Assembly: GCA_025059075.1 (NCBI GenBank)
Contig: JANXDZ010000003.1
Coordinates: forward strand, 124,001 to 188,000
Reading direction: 5' to 3'
DNA length: 64,000 nucleotides
Source of the DNA: Sulfolobales archaeon
GTDB taxonomy: Archaea; Thermoproteota; Thermoprotei_A; Sulfolobales; Desulfurococcaceae
In this document: positions 52,042 through 60,890 of the stretch, piece by piece
Layout of the letters: the number at the start of each line of letters is the position of its first letter
How positions within the stretch are numbered: the first letter of the stretch is position 1
Made by a program: the position numbers and the translations under genes
The notes under the pieces: generated by a model
Seen by the model: only the letters and a program-made list of their open reading frames with translations
Told to the model about the DNA's origin: nothing
Database searches by the model: none

Positions 52042-52875
52042 TCACCAACTTAGTACGCTAGTTATCGGGCCAATGTTAATCAAGACCTCCTCTCCAGCTT
52101 CAAGCACCATCTTTAACCAAGCTTTTGTACTTGAAACTATTAAGTTAACTCTACGTCCACACTTATTGACTACTCGACCTCCATGCTTAACCTCTATGCA
52201 TTCATTTAGATTATCAATAATGCTCTTTAATTCAGCATTCCTTGAGGCCTCGTATGTAAATACTAGGAATGGGCCTAGCTCTAAGTTACTGAGTTCCCTT
52301 AAAGCGCCATCTATGTAGGACTTGGAGTGAGCTTTGTTAAGTGAGTTGAGGATGGCTAAAGTAGATCTTATGAGGCCCTCCGCACCCTCCAATCTACTGC
52401 AACTTAATAGAGGAGGCACTGGGCTCCCTTCGCTTAAAGCACCATTAATGCATAAAGCTACGTATCTATCATAAATTACGCCAGCGCTCGATAGACTCCA
52501 TAAGTTAACTGCCTTAACTATGTACTTTGCTAATTCCTTTAAGTCTTCTGTAAGTTCTTCACAGGCTAGCATAACTTTACCCATATCTACTAACTTAATT
52601 ACATCAGAGAAGACACACATTATTCCCTCAACTCTCTTACTGACTTCCCACTTAGTGATCCTACTCCTCCCCCAGATGAATTCCCCCAACCTCTCCCCAT
52701 TACAAACTACCCTTATGCCCACCGGTGTCTCTACTTCAATTGAATACCCTGATTCAATTGAAGTAGGTATATAGAGAACTTCATAGTTTTCATAAGTTCT
52801 CAATCCATAGACTCCTCTTAGGCCTCCTCGACAAGTTATTGCGCTTCTACTGTAATTACACAGGATCTCTAGCAT
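52042..52875 (-). CDS. Conserved hypothetical protein next to TatD, 277 aa
   Basis: 277 residues, not recognised. The start has two adjacent CRGG-type cysteines (NYSRSAITCRGG) and a beta-rich first third (GYSIEVETPVGIRVVCNG), then helical and beta parts ending in VLINIGPITS. It is upstream of the TatD-like gene by six bases on the same strand. A DNA- or nucleotide-related role is only implied by context. Confidence 0.55.
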   Translation of the reverse strand: MLEILCNYSRSAITCRGGLRGVYGLRTYENYEVLYIPTSIESGYSIEVETPVGIRVVCNGERLGEFIWGRSRITKWEVSKRVEGIMCVFSDVIKLVDMGKVMLACEELTEDLKELAKYIVKAVNLWSLSSAGVIYDRYVALCINGALSEGSPVPPLLSCSRLEGAEGLIRSTLAILNSLNKAHSKSYIDGALRELSNLELGPFLVFTYEASRNAELKSIIDNLNECIEVKHGGRVVNKCGRRVNLIVSSTKAWLKMVLEAGEEVLINIGPITSVLSW

Positions 52876-53024
52876 ATACAGCGCCTTCAGGGCTTCTCAA
52901 ATTCATTAACACTATACTCGTTAGTTAGTCTTAATAACTTATCAAGGCTACTTACGATGCCCCTCCACGCTGACTAGAGCATAGGCTGTTGAATTAACAG
53001 ATACTCGTTTAAGGAGTATAGAAG

Positions 53025-53924
53025 TTAGGGAAGCAACTGAAGTATTTCAATTAATTCAGCTATATCTTTGGCAAATACGTATATTATTGGCTCTATTCCA
53101 AGGCCACCTCTATCTGCAATAGCTGTTACACTAGAGTTCTCCTTAAATATTGCTTCAACGGCTTCAATGACTTCGCTGAGACTCTTATGTGGTCCTGATT
53201 CAGCTACTGTAAAACCTAAAGCTTTGAGCTTTTCAATGTACTCATCTACGTACCTTATTGATGCACAAGCCCTAAGGCTCTTGTTATATCTTGAGGCTCT
53301 TATTAAAATTGTTGCAGTATGCTTACTTCCCCCAAAGCACGGCATGCCAACAGCTTCAGCCCTATCATTAAGCTTAATTATTCTGCCGGGGAGACCTATG
53401 ACATCGTTAATACTGGCTGGAGCTGGAGTAGAGTAAGCTATGTTCATGCCTACTTCAGGAACTAGTTCAACTACCCTTGGATTTTTCAATAAAGTCTTTA
53501 AGTAATTCTCATACTCAGCGACAAGAGGGTGCATTGCTGGAGTAAAAACGCTTATGCAAACGCTACATGATGGAGGAAGCTCAAGATCCTTCTTCAAGTG
53601 TACTTTACAGAGCCTGGCATCGCTTAAAACCTTATTCACTAAAGTAGTGAAGAGAGCATTATACTTCCCGACTTCACGGCTCAGCAAGGAGTTAAGTAAT
53701 GTATTTACATAGACATCTACTTCATTTAAGTTAAAGCCTGCTTCACTTAGTTCTTCATAGTATTTAGCAACGCCACTCCTCAAGATCTTATACACCATTG
53801 GTTGAGATAAGCCAAGAGCTCTAGCTATAGCTGCCTGGCTATAGCCCTCACTACTGAGCTTATGTACTAATATGCCTCTAAGAGGTCGAACGAAGTACTC
53901 TATTGCAACTTCGTAGGGAAGCAT
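53025..53924 (-). CDS. HTH-ThiN transcription regulator of thiamine genes (ThiR-like)
   Basis: 299 residues. N-terminal helix-turn-helix YSQAAIARALGLSQPMVYKIL (about 29-50); C-terminal ThiN-type domain about 125-299 with NIAYSTPAPASINDVIGLPGRI (about 158-178), GSKHTATILIRA, and GGLGIEPIIYVFA near the end. ThiN is a thiamine-phosphate synthase fold; HTH-ThiN fusions are the archaeal ThiR repressors that bind thiamine phosphate. No thiamine gene is in the window, so targets lie elsewhere. ATG 53924; 18 bases downstream of the next gene. Confidence 0.82.
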   Translation of the reverse strand: MLPYEVAIEYFVRPLRGILVHKLSSEGYSQAAIARALGLSQPMVYKILRSGVAKYYEELSEAGFNLNEVDVYVNTLLNSLLSREVGKYNALFTTLVNKVLSDARLCKVHLKKDLELPPSCSVCISVFTPAMHPLVAEYENYLKTLLKNPRVVELVPEVGMNIAYSTPAPASINDVIGLPGRIIKLNDRAEAVGMPCFGGSKHTATILIRASRYNKSLRACASIRYVDEYIEKLKALGFTVAESGPHKSLSEVIEAVEAIFKENSSVTAIADRGGLGIEPIIYVFAKDIAELIEILQLLP

Positions 53925-53942
53925 GAATAGATCCCATGAGGG

Positions 53943-54617
53943 CTATGCATGGCTATAGTTAACAGCTGTATCAGCATTCCTTAATGAATACTGCATCGAT
54001 AGGCCTTCTTCTTCAACACTAGCTATCTTTAATGAAGCTGCATCTGCAAGCTCAACTAATTCTTTAAGAGTCTTTAATTCCTTAATGAAATAATTCTCAT
54101 CTTCACTCATTTCATCAATTAATTGAAGTACTTCATCTAATTCATTAAATGCTAGATCTTTAATGAACTCTAAGTCACTCTTTGAAAGCCTCTCTTTAGT
54201 AACTATATTCCTCAATCTATTCATCAATAAATCAATTCTTAAACTCCTATACTTTATTCTCAATACCTTTATCCTCGGGTTTTCCTCCTTGCTATAACCC
54301 ATGTAGCTAAAGAGTTCTTCGCGAACAGCATCTACATCCCTAAACTTATACCACGCCCTCCCTCTACTAGTGCTTCTTTTTTCAACGATTCCATAGACTT
54401 TTTCAAGTATTTTAATAAGATTGCTTGGATTATAGTCTATACCCCATGCAGTAAGCCTTAATGCCAAGTCCCTGCTATTAAAATCCCCTAGGCTACATCC
54501 AGCCTCATTGTATAACTCAAGGGCGGCTTTCAACACTGCTATAGCTTTATCGCCGTATCTCTCGATAAATTCCCTAACTCTCTCCCTCACTGAATCTCTC
54601 AATGCATCCTTAGGCAA
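53943..54617 (-). CDS. Conserved hypothetical winged-helix and helical protein, 224 aa
   Basis: 224 residues, unrecognised. About 10-90 reads as a winged helix (AVLKAALELYNEAG, SNLIKILEKVYGIVEKR), and the rest is helical and acidic (LSKSDLEFIKDLAFNELDEVLQLI). It is upstream of the ThiR-like gene on the same strand with 18 bases between, so they are probably co-transcribed. ATG 54617. May be a DNA-binding or adaptor protein. Confidence 0.6.
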   Translation of the reverse strand: MPKDALRDSVRERVREFIERYGDKAIAVLKAALELYNEAGCSLGDFNSRDLALRLTAWGIDYNPSNLIKILEKVYGIVEKRSTSRGRAWYKFRDVDAVREELFSYMGYSKEENPRIKVLRIKYRSLRIDLLMNRLRNIVTKERLSKSDLEFIKDLAFNELDEVLQLIDEMSEDENYFIKELKTLKELVELADAASLKIASVEEEGLSMQYSLRNADTAVNYSHA

Positions 54618-54702
54618 GAAAGCTGCACCGCTACCAGTTATACTATAGGAAGCGTATTTAAGTGAATGTTAAGTAATAGTTAATCTCTAGACTTAGGGAT
54701 AA

Positions 54703-55443
54703 GTGGTGTGTACTGTGGATACTATTGTAGTTGAGGGATTAGTCAAAGTTTATTGCAATAGGAGGGTAGTTGATGGAGTTAGCTTTAGAGTGAAGAGCGG
54801 AGAAATATTTGGGTTAATTGGACCTAATGGAGCTGGTAAAACAACTACCCTAAGAATGATCACGACATTAGTGAGGCCTAATGAAGGCAGAGTCATAATT
54901 AACGGCATAGATGCCTTAGCTAAGCCAGTTGAAGCAAGAAAGTTTTTAAGCTACTTACCTGAGGAAGCAGAAGTCTATCCTAGGCTAACTGGATACGAAC
55001 ACATGCTGCTTCACGCTAAGCTTAAGTGCCCCAATAACTATAGAGAAGCCGTAGACTATGGAGTAAAGTTATCCGGCTTAAGAGATAGGCTTCACGATAG
55101 AGCTGGAGAGTACAGTAAGGGCATGAAGAGAAGGCTCTTAATAGCTATCGCCCTCATGACTAAGCCTCAAGTAGCTATATTGGATGAACCTACTAGCGGC
55201 CTCGACGTATACGCTAGCTATAGCGTTAGAAAAGTCATTAGGGAGTACTCTAGGGAAGCCGGTGCAGCAGTCGTAATCAGTAGCCATAACATGCTTGAAG
55301 TAGAGCACTTATGCGATAGAGTTGCATTCATAAATAACGGTAGAATAATTGACCTAGGAGCCCCTGGAGAACTCATGGATAAATACTCTTCAGCCAACAT
55401 GGAGGAAGCTTTTATTAAAGCAATTGAGGCGTCAACACTGTGA
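54703..55443 (+). CDS. ABC-2 type exporter ATP-binding subunit
   Basis: 246 residues. GPNGAGKT (Walker A, about 37-44), YSKGMKRRL (signature, about 138-146) and VAILDEPTSGLD (Walker B, about 155-166), with the SHNMLEVE switch. It is in the CcmA/NatA class that pairs with ABC-2 permeases for export of drugs, polymers or Na+. GTG 54703 is followed by GTG codons at 54706 and 54715; the last may be the true start. It overlaps its permease gene by four bases. Confidence 0.93.
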   Translation: MVCTVDTIVVEGLVKVYCNRRVVDGVSFRVKSGEIFGLIGPNGAGKTTTLRMITTLVRPNEGRVIINGIDALAKPVEARKFLSYLPEEAEVYPRLTGYEHMLLHAKLKCPNNYREAVDYGVKLSGLRDRLHDRAGEYSKGMKRRLLIAIALMTKPQVAILDEPTSGLDVYASYSVRKVIREYSREAGAAVVISSHNMLEVEHLCDRVAFINNGRIIDLGAPGELMDKYSSANMEEAFIKAIEASTL

Positions 55444-56696
55444 GTGACTTAAGCACTCTACTATGGAAGGAGTTACTTGACTTATCTAGAGACTACAAGG
55501 CTATTCTCACAACAGTACTTCTACCACTAATACTACTTCCAATACTAGGGCTTGTGGGAATAGTCTTAGTCTCTCAGCAGCCTGCTACAGTAGCACTTAT
55601 TGATGAAGACCATTGTGAATCAACTAACTCCATGCTTAACATAACTATATCGTCACGTAGAGTAGCTGAAATACTTTATGAAGAGTTAAGTAAAAAGGGG
55701 TTTAAAGTAATTGAATCCAATGATACATCAGTAGTAGACGATCCACTAGTGGATTTAGTAGTAATTATTCCAAGAGGCTTTGCAACGAATGCAACAAGCC
55801 TTAGCTCTACTGCAAGCGTCCTCGTCATTAAGAGAGCTAACGTACAGGCTAGTGCTATGGCTGAGCAAGCGGCTAGAGAAGTAATTAGTTGGCTCAGCTA
55901 CTCACTGGCTAGAGTTAAGATAGATGCTCTTTCAAAGTACGCTGGCGTTGAAGCTTCTTCAGAAGCTATTCTAAGCCCTATAGTTACTCAACAAGAAGTC
56001 GTCACTATTGTTGGAGAAAAAGCAGGCGTTGAAGAAGAGCTCAAGGGCCTCTTAGCTAGGTTCCTAGTCCTAGCCCTAGGCATTGTAGTAACTCCAGCAA
56101 CAAGCTTCATAATAGATGGAATTATTGGAGAGAGGGAGAGGAAAACAATTGAAATGCTTATAAGTCTACCGATACCTCTATCAAAGATCCTTTACTCAAA
56201 AGTTCTTGCAGCAACTATAGTTGGCATAATAGCTACTATATCTGATGTAGTGGGCTTCTTAACATACATATACCTCACTCTCCTAGTGTATGGAGTTCAA
56301 TTAATGTTATTCATAGATCCCCTGCTTTTAGTAATCCATGCCTTCACTTCCTTTCTAACAATATTGACGAGCGTTGCCATGGCTCTTCCATTCATAACTA
56401 GGACTCGTGGAATAAGGAGTGCTTCAAACATTGCTGGAATAGTGACAATAATTGCTACAATAATATTCTTCACTGGCTTCATAGTTGACTACTATAAATT
56501 GCCTATGAATGTAAAGACACCTCTATACTTAATACCATTCACTCACAGTGTTCTAGCAATACAATTATATGTAATTGGATATAGATTTGAATCCTTACTC
56601 CATACACTAATTCTATTAGCTCTATCAGCAATCCTACTACTGATCTCTATTAGAACTCTAGACTCTGAGAAAATACTGGTTGCTCCACCGTCTTAA
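55440..56696 (+). CDS. ABC-2 type exporter permease (NatB-like)
   Basis: 418 residues. One N-terminal helix (about 20-45), an extracytoplasmic domain (about 50-200) and five C-terminal helices. ATPase-interacting region GERERKTIEMLISLP (about 223-237) is the NatB/ABC-2 signature. The structural class exports Na+, drugs or lipids. Transcription continues into the winged-helix gene (48 bases) and the kinase gene. Substrate unknown. Confidence 0.9.
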   Translation: MSDLSTLLWKELLDLSRDYKAILTTVLLPLILLPILGLVGIVLVSQQPATVALIDEDHCESTNSMLNITISSRRVAEILYEELSKKGFKVIESNDTSVVDDPLVDLVVIIPRGFATNATSLSSTASVLVIKRANVQASAMAEQAAREVISWLSYSLARVKIDALSKYAGVEASSEAILSPIVTQQEVVTIVGEKAGVEEELKGLLARFLVLALGIVVTPATSFIIDGIIGERERKTIEMLISLPIPLSKILYSKVLAATIVGIIATISDVVGFLTYIYLTLLVYGVQLMLFIDPLLLVIHAFTSFLTILTSVAMALPFITRTRGIRSASNIAGIVTIIATIIFFTGFIVDYYKLPMNVKTPLYLIPFTHSVLAIQLYVIGYRFESLLHTLILLALSAILLLISIRTLDSEKILVAPPS

Positions 56697-56744
56697 GGAT
56701 GAATAAGCTTATTAAATAGCGCTAGCCATACTTCTAGAAGGCTG

Positions 56745-57245
56745 GTGGCGGATTTGAGTTATAAAGTGGCATTAAAGATCCTTCCACTTATTGAGAGAAG
56801 GATTAGTCTAGAAGAACTCTCAAGCAAGCTTGCAGTTAGCAGAGCTACAGTAAAGAGGTATGTAAAGGCTCTCTCTGAAAAAGGCTTAATCAAGGAGGCA
56901 TTGCCTGAAGTATATGAGTTAAGTGAGTTAGGGCGCTTATTCATAGAGTCCATTAAAAGCCGTCTACCTGGATTGCTAAGTGATGAACAAGCCTATGTTT
57001 TCACAGATCCAGTTACTTCAGCTCCACTACAACTTAAGGCAAGAAGCATTCAACAATTATACGTCATTTTAAAGTATAGGCTTATACCTGGTGAAGTCTT
57101 CTTAGAGCATTTAAATAAGGGCTATATATCTCAGTGGCTTGAAGGATCAGTGAAGGACAGCTACTTAGCTACGCTACTCAAGAAGGCTGGTTCCCTAGAG
57201 GATGCAGTAAAGATACTTGAGGAATACATAAGTACGCTTAGTTAG
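56745..57245 (+). CDS. Winged-helix transcription regulator, 166 aa
   Basis: 166 residues. HTH segment SLEELSSKLAVSRATVKRYVKALSEKGLIKE split over about 19-49 is a DeoR/Lrp-like winged helix. The C-terminal part (about 70-166) is helical and unrecognised. GTG or TTG start near 56745 with GGTGGCG just ahead. It lies between the exporter and the kinase gene, so it may control this operon. Confidence 0.75.
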   Translation: MADLSYKVALKILPLIERRISLEELSSKLAVSRATVKRYVKALSEKGLIKEALPEVYELSELGRLFIESIKSRLPGLLSDEQAYVFTDPVTSAPLQLKARSIQQLYVILKYRLIPGEVFLEHLNKGYISQWLEGSVKDSYLATLLKKAGSLEDAVKILEEYISTLS

Positions 57246-57266
57246 AATTCTTCAGGGACTTAATAC

Positions 57267-58679
57267 ATGTTTTTAAGCATTAAGGAATCCCTGCCTAAGT
57301 GGCTTAAGGAAGTTCGCTGGTGGCCTTGGAGAAATGAAGTAGAGGTAGATATCTTAGAAGTAGAGGAGTTGAATAAAGCCCTCTTCCTTAAAATTAGTTC
57401 AGGACTCCACAAGACCTATCTTCCATTAATTAAAGTTAATGAATTACCTGAAGGCATACCGCTTAATAGAGCCATAGTCATTAATGGTGGGAAATTCGTT
57501 GAGGCTGAATACACTCCACACTACCTACAGCTACTCTGGAATGCTAACTTCTTAGAAATCAAAGAGTGCGTTAACTTACCTACAGCAACTTCAGTAATAA
57601 GAGCTCGGCCAATTACTCTAGATTCAAGTAATGCAGTAGCTATCCACACTTTAAGTAATAGAGTTAACGTCGTAGTGAAGAGCTATAGAAAGCTCCCTAA
57701 GGTTAGCATAGAGCCCATAGTTCTTGAAGCGCTTGCTACAAGTGGATACAACTATGTTCCACGACTCTATTACATAGTGAAGTGGGGGGAGGATGTCATA
57801 ACTCTCATAATGGAGTATGTTGAGAGCTTAGGTGATGGAGGAACGCCGTTCTATAAAGATGCAGTTAAGTACTTCAATGAAGGAGGTAGGGCAAATACAA
57901 TTAAGCTCGCCAGCCAGCTTGGCGTAGAGGTATCTGAGCTACATAAAACTCTCATTGATGTAGACAAGGACTTCTTTAAACCAGAAGTAATAACGGACTT
58001 TGATTTAAGGAAGTGGGAGGAGAGGGTAGAGAGATATGCTAAGTCAATATATGGCAGCATTGAAAAAATGGAGGTAGGAAGTGAATGGCTTAAACCATGG
58101 ATCAAGGCCTTAAGTGATGTATTGCCTAAGGCCATTAACTCATTTAGGGAGAGCATTGATGTATATAGGGATTTAGTTAAAGCAAGAATACATCAAGATC
58201 TCCACTTAAGTCAATTCCTATATACTCCAAGTAGAGGCTTTATATTAACGGACTTTGAAGGAGAGCCTGCTAGAAGTGAGGAAGAGAAGCTGTATAAGGA
58301 GCCGTGCTTAAGAGATCTTGGGACTCTTGTTAGGAGCTTCCATTACTTAACTACACACATTATAATAAGCCGTTTAGGTTTAAATAGAGCTACAGTTCCC
58401 CACTTCAAAGATCCTCTAAAGATCTGGAGGCACGCGCACTTAAGAGCTCTAGTCCACGCATACTTAATGAACATCTCGCCATACGTTAAGAAAGCCATTG
58501 GACTCAGTAAGTTAGAGCTAATAAGTAAAATCCATGAACTTATAAAACCATGGATTATAGAGAAGGCGTTGTATGAAGCTAATTACGAACTTCTTTACAG
58601 ACCACACATGCTCCCAATACCTACAATAGGATTGCTTACTTTTGAGGATGAAACACTTAGCTTAATCCATAAGTCTTAG
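57267..58679 (+). CDS. Maltokinase-like kinase (Mak/Pep2 type)
   Basis: 470 residues. Two-lobe phosphotransferase fold: VVVKSYRKLPKVSIEP (about 130-145) carries the ATP-lysine; ARIHQDLHLSQFLY (about 308-321) is the HxD catalytic loop, and ILTDFEGEPAR (about 326-336) the metal-binding DFE of maltokinases, followed by PCLRDLGTLVRSFHY. Actinobacterial maltokinase makes maltose-1-phosphate for glycogen synthesis. Here no treS or glgE is nearby. It is 21 bases after the winged-helix gene. ATG 57267. Confidence 0.8.
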   Translation: MFLSIKESLPKWLKEVRWWPWRNEVEVDILEVEELNKALFLKISSGLHKTYLPLIKVNELPEGIPLNRAIVINGGKFVEAEYTPHYLQLLWNANFLEIKECVNLPTATSVIRARPITLDSSNAVAIHTLSNRVNVVVKSYRKLPKVSIEPIVLEALATSGYNYVPRLYYIVKWGEDVITLIMEYVESLGDGGTPFYKDAVKYFNEGGRANTIKLASQLGVEVSELHKTLIDVDKDFFKPEVITDFDLRKWEERVERYAKSIYGSIEKMEVGSEWLKPWIKALSDVLPKAINSFRESIDVYRDLVKARIHQDLHLSQFLYTPSRGFILTDFEGEPARSEEEKLYKEPCLRDLGTLVRSFHYLTTHIIISRLGLNRATVPHFKDPLKIWRHAHLRALVHAYLMNISPYVKKAIGLSKLELISKIHELIKPWIIEKALYEANYELLYRPHMLPIPTIGLLTFEDETLSLIHKS

Positions 58680-58861
58680 AGATCACTCTTTAAAAGAATT
58701 TAATGAAGTCCCTCAACAAGTATATTGAAAAGAAAGAGTGCCTGAGAATACATAGGGAGTTCCAGCTGCTTCAACTACTCTGAATAAAGATGTAATTCTA
58801 ATAAATGAAAACCAACGAACTCCCCTGAAGGGAACTCTATTTCTTCAGAATAGAGAGGAAG

Positions 58862-59200
58862 TCAAGTATGTATAGAAGTACTGGATATCAACATGACTGG
58901 GTTGAAGAGAGAGGTTTTTGGATTTATGAATACCTCCCTTTGAGAAGTTAATCCAGTTGGAGTTTTCATACTTACTGAAACATATACTCCATCCTTAAGG
59001 GAAGCAGGATCTGTAGCTAGTTCCTCCATGGTTGTAAGGAATAAGTCTATCATAGTTCTCATCAACTCACTTCTATTTCTAAAACCAAGTATTTTAGCGT
59101 ATTTATCTAGTTTATAGACTATCTCTTCGTTAATCTTTATGCTAACTACTCTCGTTGGCGCCTCTACTTCAATGCTATTATCGCTAGATCCCATTAACAC
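58862..59200 (-). CDS. Ribbon-helix-helix DNA-binding protein, 112 aa
   Basis: 112 residues. Residues about 15-55 (RVVSIKINEEIVYKLDKYAKILG, then NRSELMRTMIDLFL) form a CopG/MetJ-type ribbon-helix-helix. The C-terminal half is beta-like (YVSVSMKTPTGL). ATG 59200 or 59194. It is on the opposite strand to the ParA operon, with the 125-aa winged-helix gene upstream of it. Probably an autoregulator or DNA-bridging protein. Confidence 0.75.
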   Translation of the reverse strand: MLMGSSDNSIEVEAPTRVVSIKINEEIVYKLDKYAKILGFRNRSELMRTMIDLFLTTMEELATDPASLKDGVYVSVSMKTPTGLTSQREVFINPKTSLFNPVMLISSTSIHT

Positions 59201-59317
59201 ACCTTTAGCTTGGCTAACACATTGATCCTAGTGGTAAAATAGTCAGTAACCTATTGTAAAGATTCTGGTTGTAGCTTTGAAGTAGACCAAATTAAGTGAA
59301 TATATATGGTAACTATA

Positions 59318-59391
59318 TTTAGTTTCATAGTCCATGTATATTTTGGGAATGAATTTAGTTAAATAACTTGCGTTCCTTAGAAAGTTTAGTT
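59318..59391. repeat. Repeated TTTAGTT motif around the DNA-binding-protein genes
   Basis: TTTAGTT occurs at 59318-59324, 59354-59360 and 59385-59391, spaced by 36 and 31 bases; the last lies at the stop end of the winged-helix gene. Related hexamers TTTAGT or CTTAGTT occur at 59875-59880 and 59885-59891, and the inverted ACTAAA at 59789-59794. They may be operator or partition sites for the nearby DNA-binding proteins. AT-rich chance repeats remain possible. Confidence 0.35.
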
Positions 59392-59763
59392 CCACGAGCC
59401 CTTCAATTTGCCTAACACTATTTTAACTATATCAGCTGGTAAACTTAAGTAATGGGCTATTCTCTCTGGAGGTAGTTCTCCCAGTTCTTGTAATGCCTCT
59501 CTTACAGCTGTCTCAACTTCATAGTAATAGACTTTTCTACTAATTCTCTTTCTAGCCACTAAGCCAAGTCTATTAAGCTCTATTAAATACCTTGATTCAA
59601 TAGTTCTAGGTCTTTTAGTATGTCTAGCTAAGTCTTCAGCTGTAACTTTTTTCAATTCAAGAATAGCGTTTAGAGTCCTCCATAGAGGGGGACTTAGAGA
59701 TATCCCCCTCTTCATAAGAAACCTTAAGTCATATACATTTAACTCCTCACTAAATTCCTCCAT
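59386..59763 (-). CDS. Winged-helix DNA-binding protein, 125 aa
   Basis: 125 residues. The central part LKKVTAEDLARHTKRPRTIESRYLIELNRLGLVARKRISRK (in pieces over about 32-75) is a winged helix with recognition helix at RTIESRYLIELNR and a basic wing; the C terminus ELGELPPERIAHYLSLPADIVKIVL is a second HTH-like helix pair. It faces the ParA operon across a 227-base promoter region. ATG 59763. Confidence 0.75.
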   Translation of the reverse strand: MEEFSEELNVYDLRFLMKRGISLSPPLWRTLNAILELKKVTAEDLARHTKRPRTIESRYLIELNRLGLVARKRISRKVYYYEVETAVREALQELGELPPERIAHYLSLPADIVKIVLGKLKGSWN

Positions 59764-59990
59764 TTCTCATCACTATCCATGTATTTCTACTAAATTTGAG
59801 TTACAACTGCTGTTATATTATTATTGACTATTTAAAACTTAACTCTAGAAAAACACTATTTAATAATTAATGTATTTAGTGTAACTTAGTTTAATGAGAT
59901 GAAGTTAATAAAATATTATATCCTTATTAGACACTACAGCCATAGTATTAATAGATGTGAATTAAAGCTTATAGCTGTTGTGATGTACTC
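59764..59990. promoter_or_regulatory. Divergent control region between the winged-helix gene and parA
   Basis: Very AT-rich. ACACTA and TAGTGT (about 59854-59859 and 59878-59883 on either side of TTTAATAATTAATGTATT) form an inverted repeat, overlapping TTTAGT motifs. TATA candidates TATTTAAAAC (59829-59838) for the minus gene and ATTAATAGATG for the plus gene are seen. It could be a partition or operator site for the proteins around it. Confidence 0.35.
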
Positions 59991-60890
59991 ATGCCCCCTG
60001 TAATAGTAGTAGTAGCTAACTATAAAGGCGGCGTTGGAAAAACTACTCTTGCAAGTCTTCTTGCAGTAACTCTATCATTAAAGATTGGTAGAAAGATCCT
60101 TATAGTTGATGCAGATCCTCAAGCAAACATAACTGAGGTATTCATCCCCTCGAGATACTATGGAGTTCTTGAAAGAGGAGCTAGAGACTACAATATGGCA
60201 TTCAGCCTCGATTGGATTATTGGAACAACGGGCAATCCACTAAAAGTTGGACTACTCAACAACCTATTCCTCGTCCCAAGTAAGCCTGAATTCATGAGAA
60301 TAGCTAAAACATACGTAGTCCCTGGAGAAAGAGTTGAAGTATTGAGAAGAGACATTAAAGTAAAGTTTAAGGATATGGACTACATTATTTTCGACTTACC
60401 TCCACAAATGTATGGCCTCGTAGGTCCATTAGTAAAGCTAGGCGATGTATTAATTTCACCAGTTACTAAAGGCATATTCTCCCTAGTTTCACTCAAGTAC
60501 TTAATTGAAGATGTAAAAAGCCAGCCGCCAGCAGATCGTCCAGCGTTCATTGGAGCTGTTTTAACAAGATTTAGAACAGTTGAAACTAAAGTTATTAGTG
60601 ACTATAGGGAAATGGTGAGAAGATACGTTAAGCAAGCATATAGTAAGGTAAACGTAAAGTGGGAACTCAGCGAAGGACTCTTCTCCATAGATTTCTCAAA
60701 CATACTTTATGCCCACCCAAAGCTAGCCAGCATAAGGGCACTGCCCTTTGATAGAAAGGAGCACCCGAGGCTCATTAGACTCATTAAGGGAGAGCTTAAA
60801 TACTCAAATGAAGTCATAAAGATAGCTGAACCCATAGCTAAAGAATTCGAAATGAGGGTAAAGCTCTCAACAGAGGGAGCCCAGCCTTGA
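59991..60890 (+). CDS. ParA/Soj-family ATPase (partition or positioning)
   Basis: 299 residues. Deviant Walker A ANYKGGVGKTT (about 8-18) with the signature lysine, IVDADPQANITEVF (about 38-51), and YIIFDLPPQM (Walker B, about 124-133) are ParA/MinD hallmarks. Such ATPases position DNA or protein complexes by nucleotide-driven dimerisation. It is followed, overlapping by four bases, by an RHH-winged-helix protein and then a third gene, an operon shaped like SegAB or plasmid ParAB. GTG/ATG 59991. Confidence 0.9.
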   Translation: MPPVIVVVANYKGGVGKTTLASLLAVTLSLKIGRKILIVDADPQANITEVFIPSRYYGVLERGARDYNMAFSLDWIIGTTGNPLKVGLLNNLFLVPSKPEFMRIAKTYVVPGERVEVLRRDIKVKFKDMDYIIFDLPPQMYGLVGPLVKLGDVLISPVTKGIFSLVSLKYLIEDVKSQPPADRPAFIGAVLTRFRTVETKVISDYREMVRRYVKQAYSKVNVKWELSEGLFSIDFSNILYAHPKLASIRALPFDRKEHPRLIRLIKGELKYSNEVIKIAEPIAKEFEMRVKLSTEGAQP

